This document shows, one piece after another, positions 61,138 to 64,000 of a stretch of DNA of 64,000 nt; the stretch's first letter is position 1, and each line of letters opens with the position of its first letter. This stretch comes from SZUA-36 sp963704855. Lineage in GTDB: Bacteria > Pseudomonadota > Gammaproteobacteria > Xanthomonadales > SZUA-36. The translations under genes were made by a program, and so were the position numbers. The stretch covers positions 248,001-312,000 of the forward strand of contig CAVPHY010000002.1 in NCBI GenBank assembly GCA_963704855.1, written 5' to 3'. A model generated the notes under the pieces. The model saw only the letters and a program-made list of their open reading frames with translations, was not told the DNA's origin and ran no database searches.

Positions 61138-61165
61138 AAAAAACCCGCCTTTCGGCGGGTTTTTT
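61138..61165 (+). terminator. Rho-independent terminator after tRNA-Leu
   Basis: AAAAAACCCGCC and GGCGGGTTTTTT form a perfect 12-bp stem with a four-base loop. It can act for the tRNA and, in the other direction, for purA. Confidence 0.92.
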
Positions 61166-61228
61166 GTACCCAGTCATTTACGCTCAAAAAGATGCCACGT
61201 TTTTCCAGGGTTCCGAATGTGGTTAAAG

Positions 61229-62522
61229 CTACCCCATCGGGTGCTGCAAAATAATGCTCTCTTTCCGATCCGGCCCGGTGGAAACCATGTGTACGGGCGC
61301 TCCGCAAAGTGCCTCCATCGCGCCGATATAGGTCTTGGCGTTTTCCGGCAAGTCATCGAACCGGGTGATACCGCGTGTGCTTTCCTTCCAGCCAGGGAAG
61401 GATTCATATTCAACTTCGAGGTCATTCCATGCCTCGGAGTTTAGCGGTGGCACATCAAGTAACTCTCCATTGAGACGGTAGGCGATACCGACCTTGATGG
61501 TATCCATGCCATCGAGCACGTCCAGCTTGGTCACACAGAAACCGCTGACGCCATTGGTGTGCGCGGCCCTGCGTCAGCGCCACGGCATCCAGCCAGCCAC
61601 AGCGGCGGGGCCGCCCGGTGGTCGCACCGAATTCGACTCCACGCTTGGCGATGCCGGCGCCGACATCATCGAAGAGTTCCGTTGGAAAGGGCCCTGAACC
61701 GACACGGGTCGTGTAAGCCTTGGTGATACCCAGAACGTAATCGATTGCGCTCGGGCCAACCCCTGCACCCGTGCAAACTGCACCTATGGTGGTGTTCGAC
61801 GAGGTAACGAAAGGATAGGTGCCATGGTCGATATCCAGCAGGCTGCCTTGCGCGCCTTCATACAATATGCGCTTACCCTCTGTCCTTAAGCGGTGCAATT
61901 CCCCGCTGACATCCATGACGAGTTCTGAAAAACAGGCGCCGAGTTGCAGCGCGTCATCCAGCACCCGGTCATAGGCCATGCGCTGCATACCGAAATACTT
62001 TTCCAACACGAAGTTGTGGTAATCCATTGCCTCTTCGAGTTTTGCAGCGAGCAGACCGGGGTTGTACAGGTCTGAAACCCGGATACCCCGGCGTGATACC
62101 TTGTCTTCGTAGGCCGGGCCGATTCCGCGTCCCGTGGTGCCAATGGCATTGACGCCTTTGGCCTTCTCACGCGCCTTATCGAGCAATTCATGATACGGCA
62201 TGATGACCGGGCAGGCGGGCGATATTCCGAGGCGGGAACGGACATCAACACCCCGCTCTTCCAGCGTCTCCGTTTCGGTCTTGAGGGCCTCCAGGGACAC
62301 CACCACACCGTTGCCGATCAGGCATTTTGCACCCTCGTTGAGAATACCCGACGGAATCAGGTGTAAAACCGTCTTGTGGCCGTCGATCACCAGCGTGTGG
62401 CCCGCGTTATGCCCCCCCTGGAAGCGCACCACGGCATCGACATCCCGGCTCAGCAGGTCAACGATCTTGCCCTTGCCCTCATCACCCCACTGGGTGCCCA
62501 ATACAACAATGCTTTTTGTCAT
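61229..62522 (-). CDS. purA: Adenylosuccinate synthetase (frameshifted as given)
   Basis: PurA makes adenylosuccinate from IMP, aspartate and GTP, the committed AMP step. The frame from the ATG at 62522 shows GTQWGDEGKGKIVD (with the GTP-binding loop), HNAGHTL, GTTGRGIGPAYEDK and ATTGRPRRCGWLD, then runs off after VALTQ. The rest continues in another frame as VTKLDVLDGMDTIKVG to the stop at 61229. Removing one C from the CCC at 61567-61569 (GGG on the coding strand) restores QAAHTNGVSGFCVTKLD and gives 430 residues, the normal length. An essential-type gene broken in a homopolymer is almost certainly a sequence error. The hflKC-yjeT-purA order is conserved. Confidence 0.92.
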
Positions 62523-62549
62523 TTCAATGATAATCTTGGCTAATTGGAT

Positions 62550-62735
62550 TCATGTAAGAATAAATAATAAAAGCGCACCCGATAACATGCTGATGACACC
62601 GGCAATTCGGATACCATGCGGTCCCATCCTGGCGGCATCGCGCATGACTTTTATCCAGGTCGACGGCGCAATACCCGGTAGCAGGCCTTCGATGATCAGC
62701 ACCAGCGCCAGTGCGGTCAGAAGGTCACTCGCCAT
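62550..62735 (-). CDS. yjeT: YjeT-family small membrane protein (DUF2065)
   Basis: A 61-residue protein with two membrane spans (LLTALALVLIIEGLLPGI and IAGVISMLSGALLLFIL) separated by a conserved APSTWIKVMRDAARMGPHGIR loop. It lies between hflC and purA as in E. coli. Function unknown. Confidence 0.9.
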   Translation of the reverse strand: MASDLLTALALVLIIEGLLPGIAPSTWIKVMRDAARMGPHGIRIAGVISMLSGALLLFILT

Positions 62736-62774
62736 GCTGCATCCGCGACATTGATGTGCGCACTGACGGCAGCG

Positions 62775-63641
62775 CTACTTTTTGCGTCCGTCCTGCCCGA
62801 AGTAATCGAAAAACTCGGAGCCCGGATCGATCACGATCGTGTCCCTGCTGCTGCCAAATGCCGTGCGGTAGGCCTGCAGGCTACGGTAAAACTGGTAAAA
62901 CTCCTCGTCCTGCCCGTAAGCCTCGGCATAGGTATGGGTCGCAATCGCATCACCTTCACCCCGTACTTTCTGTCCTTCACGTTCGGCTTCAGCAAGCAGA
63001 ACTATCACCTGCCTGTCGGCATCGGAACGGATTCTCTCCGCTGCTTCCCGGCCCTCGAAGCGGTAAAGGTTCGCGGCCTTCTGCCGGTCCGCAGCCATGC
63101 GGCGGAATACGGATTCGCGTACATCATCCGGTAGTTCGATGCTCTTGATACGGACGTCAATCACCTCGATGCCAAACTCTTCAGCGGCCCGGTTGGCGGC
63201 TTCTGCAATCGCTTTCATGGTGGTAACCCGCTGTTCTGAAACAACTTCCGCCAGCGTGCGGCTTGCGATCTGGTTACGGATACGGTCACTGACAATACCG
63301 TGCAAGCGATTCAGCGCGATCGCTTCATTACCCTGCGTGGAAGTATAGAAGCGTGCAACATCGATGATCCGCCATTTCACAAACGTATCTACATTGACGT
63401 ATTTCTGTTCCGAGGTCAGCATAAGTTCTGGATCGGTATCCAGCGTCAGGATTCGCTTATCAAATTTGCGGACGTTATTCACGAACGGCCATTTGAAATT
63501 CAAGCCAGGCTGGTAATCCACCTTGACGATACGACCCAGTTGAAAGCGGATTGCATATTCGGTTTCATTGACGGTGAAAATACCGGCGAGGCCCAAACCA
63601 CCCAGTACTAACAACACGATTAACATGATTGGTCTGTTCAT
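62775..63641 (-). CDS. hflC: HflC, FtsH protease modulator
   Basis: HflC and HflK form a large periplasmic cage around FtsH in the inner membrane and limit its activity. The 288-residue protein has an N-terminal anchor (IMLIVLLVLGGLGLAGIF) and an SPFH/band-7 domain (ETEYAIRFQLGRIVKV, VDTFVKWRIID), then a helical region with RMAADRQKAANLYRFEGRE. The start overlaps the hflK stop (ATGA). Confidence 0.95.
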   Translation of the reverse strand: MNRPIMLIVLLVLGGLGLAGIFTVNETEYAIRFQLGRIVKVDYQPGLNFKWPFVNNVRKFDKRILTLDTDPELMLTSEQKYVNVDTFVKWRIIDVARFYTSTQGNEAIALNRLHGIVSDRIRNQIASRTLAEVVSEQRVTTMKAIAEAANRAAEEFGIEVIDVRIKSIELPDDVRESVFRRMAADRQKAANLYRFEGREAAERIRSDADRQVIVLLAEAEREGQKVRGEGDAIATHTYAEAYGQDEEFYQFYRSLQAYRTAFGSSRDTIVIDPGSEFFDYFGQDGRKK

Positions 63642-64000
63642 TTTCTTCCATCCCTGGCTTTACTGCGGGCATTGCCGCTGTCTTCCGGGCTGTCTACACC
63701 GATCGCGCTGGTCCCCTGCAGAGGCGGAACAATACTCGAGGGGTTGACGCCGTTGACCGGCTGGTCAAGCGGCAGATAAAGGATATTGCCGCTTGAATCC
63801 ACATCCAGGAACACTTTCCTGTTTCTTGAAAAAACCTGCTCCATCGTTTCCAGGTAAAGCCGTTTCCGGGTGATTTCCGGTGCCAGCCTGTACTGGGTCA
63901 GAACCTGTGTAAAACGACTGGCTTCACCTTCAGCGAGCGCGACAGTGGAGGCCATGTAGCCGGCGGCTTCCTGTTCGATACGCGCAGCGGTACCACGGGC
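63638..64000 (-). CDS. hflK: HflK C-terminal part (partial at window end)
   Basis: The frame is open through the right edge, so only the last 120 codons are seen. EASRFTQVLTQYRLAPEITRKRLYLETMEQ is the conserved C-terminal SPFH helix of HflK, followed by KVFLDVDSSGNILYLPLD and a polar tail. The N-terminal anchor and band-7 domain lie outside the window. Confidence 0.93.
   Translation of the reverse strand, partial: ARGTAARIEQEAAGYMASTVALAEGEASRFTQVLTQYRLAPEITRKRLYLETMEQVFSRNRKVFLDVDSSGNILYLPLDQPVNGVNPSSIVPPLQGTSAIGVDSPEDSGNARSKARDGRK

Overview
The window is a stretch of chromosome from a gammaproteobacterium. The evidence is the clpP-clpX-lon-hupB-ppiD order behind tig, hflK-hflC-yjeT-purA next to rnr-rlmB, smc-zipA-ligA, scpA-scpB-rluB, and a fimU-pilVWXY1E minor-pilin cluster. 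An Isp-type (group 1e) [NiFe] hydrogenase is typical of sulfur-oxidising Chromatiales-like lineages, so an anaerobic or microaerobic sulfur/hydrogen-oxidising relative is a reasonable guess, but only an inference. I see no prophage, insertion sequence or CRISPR array.

Layout. 1-1345: sufE, dksA (degenerate zinc finger), yidD. 1430-7912 (minus): hydrogenase operon in the order maturation protease, HyaF/HupH-like protein, hynS, isp1, isp2, an unrecognised 152-residue gene, hynL, and a tiny exported HupE-like protein. 8209-13766 (plus): maturation genes hypC-B-D-F-E, with no hypA. Between the two operons lies one FNR-type box with a -10-like hexamer exactly 22 bp away on each side, which suggests shared anaerobic control of structural and maturation genes. 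13869-16106: a dihydroorotase and fabI. 16207-25004 (minus): ppiD, tRNA-Asp, tRNA-Val, hupB, lon, clpX, clpP, tig. 25060-26230: seven tRNA genes in at least three transcription units. 26335-33278: a HAD-type lipoprotein, an exported EEP-fold hydrolase, uvrB, a small periplasmic protein, an aspartate aminotransferase, a FimT-like pilin and tRNA-Asn. 33435-40328 (minus): type IV pilus minor-pilin operon with a 1271-residue PilY1. 40568-41849: tandem YSC84-like paralogues. 41908-44871: an SLC13/TrkA-C transporter and a lipoprotein. 44898-51277 (minus): smc-zipA-ligA. 51344-56286: queF, bolA, yciI, yciO, scpA, scpB, rluB and an HD hydrolase. 56370-60860 (minus): rnr-rlmB-deaminase-nitrilase. 61040-64000: tRNA-Leu, purA, yjeT, hflC and the end of hflK.

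Three otherwise conserved genes (isp2, ppiD, purA) are each broken by a single extra base. Because purA and ppiD are housekeeping genes, and the purA insertion sits in a GGG run, sequencing or assembly indels are the simplest explanation, and I annotate the three as single genes. The most distinctive biology is the hydrogenase locus: its symmetrical FNR-type control region, the unrecognised gene between isp2 and hynL, the mini-HupE, and a HypB whose histidine-rich tail is at the C terminus.
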